In this document: piece after piece, positions 62,840 to 64,000 of the stretch
Layout: each line of letters opens with the position of its first letter
Numbering within the stretch: the first letter of the stretch is position 1
Assembly (NCBI GenBank): GCA_964019135.1
Contig: OZ025252.1
Span: 48,582,959-48,646,958, forward strand
Source: Arenicola marina
Lineage: Eukaryota; Annelida; Polychaeta; Arenicolidae
Direction of reading: 5' to 3'
DNA: 64,000 nt
Position numbers and translations under genes: made by a program
The notes under the pieces: generated by a model
What the model was told of the DNA's origin: nothing
Seen by the model: the letters and a program-made list of their open reading frames with translations, nothing else
Database searches by the model: none

Positions 62840-63147
62840 TCATCATATAACCTAAAATCTTCATAGTATGATAATACCTAACATTCATACTATTACTTGG
62901 CGACCATGTGAACGATGCAATAAATAAAATATAAGGTGAGACAAGAAGAGTGAGGCAGTGACCAAAAGATGGCTTCCACTACACAGAGATGTGACGAGAG
63001 ATATTAGCAATTAAAATATGCGGCCTCACCTCCATTGGCCCAGCAAGCGATGACGTCACAGTGGAATGTTCGCGAACGGTGGAAGTACAAGCCGCGTGAA
63101 GCAAACACCAGGTAGCAGCACTAAGGTTGTGAGACAGCGAGTCGCGG
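62840..63147. other. spacer with promoter-like motifs
   Basis: About 300 bp of non-repetitive sequence before the 71-bp array. No open frame of note. It contains AAAAGATGGCTTCC (YY1-like) near 62966-62979 and the CRE/CCAAT group described separately. Confidence 0.55.
63034..63077. promoter_or_regulatory. CCAAT, CRE and GTTCGCGAAC cluster
   Basis: ATTGG (reverse CCAAT box) at 63034-63038, the full CRE palindrome TGACGTCA at 63051-63058, and the perfect 10-base palindrome GTTCGCGAAC at 63068-63077, all within 44 bp. CCAAT and CRE sites this close are common in TATA-less animal promoters. No transcript start or first exon is identified on either strand. Confidence 0.35.
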
Positions 63148-64000
63148 GGCTGGAGACAACCCTCTCAATGACACGCCCTGCCCTCACAGCTCTCGGTCAC
63201 AGCTCCTACCTAAGGCAGGGCTGGAGACAACCCTCTCAATGACACGCCCTGCCCTCACAGCTCCCGGTTACAGCTCCTACCCAAGGCAGGGCTGGAGACA
63301 ACCCTCTCAATGACACGCCCTGCCCTCACAGCTCCCGGTTACAGCTCCTACCCAAGGCAGGGCTGGAGACAACCCTCTCAATGACACGCCCTGCCCTCAC
63401 AGCTCCCGGTTACAGCTCCTACCTAAGGCAGGGCTGGAGACAACCCTCTCAATGACACGCCCTGCCCTCACAGCTCCCGGTTACAGTTCCTACCCAAGGC
63501 AGGGCTGGAGACAACCCTCTCAATGACACGCCCTGCCCTCACAGCTCCCGGTTACAGCTCCTACCCAAGGCAGGGCTGGAGACAACCCTCTCAATGACAC
63601 GCCCTGCCCTCACAGCTCCCGGTTACAGCTCCTACCCAAGGCAGGGCTGGAGACAACCCTCTCAATGACACGCCCTGCCCTCACAGCTCCCGGTTACAGC
63701 TCCTACCTAAGGCAGGGCTGGAGACAACCCTCTCAATGACACGCCCTGCCCTCACAGCTCCCGGTTACAGCTCCTACCTAAGGCAGGGCTGGAGACAACC
63801 CTCTCAATGACACGCCCTGCCCTCACAGCTCCCGGTTACAGCTCCTACCCAAGGCAGGGCTGGAGACAACCCTCTCAATGACACGCCCTGCCCTCACAGC
63901 TCCCGGTTACAGCTCCTACCTAAGGCAGGGCTGGAGACAACCCTCTCAATGACACGCCCTGCCCTCACAGCTCCCGGTTACAGCTCCTACCCAAGGCAGG
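63148..64000. repeat. 71-bp tandem array, continues past window
   Basis: Twelve copies of a 71-bp unit from about 63148 to the window end, nearly identical except the first, which has CTCTCGGTCACAG for CTCCCGGTTACAG. The main variable site is CTACCCAAGG or CTACCTAAGG. GGCAGGGC and GCCCTGCC in each unit can pair as an 8-bp stem around a 24-base loop. Seventy-one is not a multiple of three and no long frame arises. Confidence 0.95.

Overview
The window looks like metazoan nuclear DNA, probably from an invertebrate. It holds a Ty3/gypsy retroelement of the type common in marine invertebrate genomes, a tRNA-derived SINE and very large minisatellite arrays, with no bacterial-style operons. A mollusc or similar lophotrochozoan is a guess from the style of the repeats; nothing in the window proves it. 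By my count about 88% of the bases lie in tandem arrays. The retroelement adds about 6%, and one 200-base N run marks an assembly gap.

Layout: (1) 1-26310 is a 39-bp minisatellite (with 35-bp variant units), cut at 18783-22915 by one Ty3/gypsy element. (2) 26311-26910 is a mostly unique spacer with a GC-box-like low-complexity block and motifs resembling CTCF sites. (3) 26911-48966 is a 54-bp minisatellite. (4) 48967-49185 is a short spacer. (5) 49186-53738 is a very G-rich 27-bp minisatellite. (6) 53739-53938 is Ns. (7) 53939-59371 is an AT-rich 51-bp minisatellite. (8) 59402-59672 is a 35-bp array whose left edge is an inverted copy. (9) 59700-59907 is a tRNA-derived SINE on the minus strand. 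(10) 60816-61322 is a second, unrelated 35-bp array. (11) 62049-62384 is a 42-bp array of eight copies. (12) 62513-62839 (-) is a reading frame whose distal part could be the last exon of an ABCG-type half transporter. (13) 63148-64000 is a 71-bp array that runs off the window.

The only certain coding sequence is the retroelement's pol frame: protease, reverse transcriptase, RNase H, integrase. Its two LTRs look identical by eye and it is flanked by a 5-bp target duplication, so it inserted recently, after the surrounding array had formed. Long open frames elsewhere come from arrays whose unit length is a multiple of three. They are open in several frames and on both strands, many begin at GTG, and I do not call them genes.

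The most interesting structure is inside the arrays. There are nested duplications of 0.5-4.7 kb. The 54-bp unit pairs a strong splice-acceptor-like tract with a donor-like site six bases later, about 400 times on the plus strand. The 51-bp unit has a nearly invariant half rich in ATTA beside a variable half. I did not find a set of genes that would amount to a new biological system.
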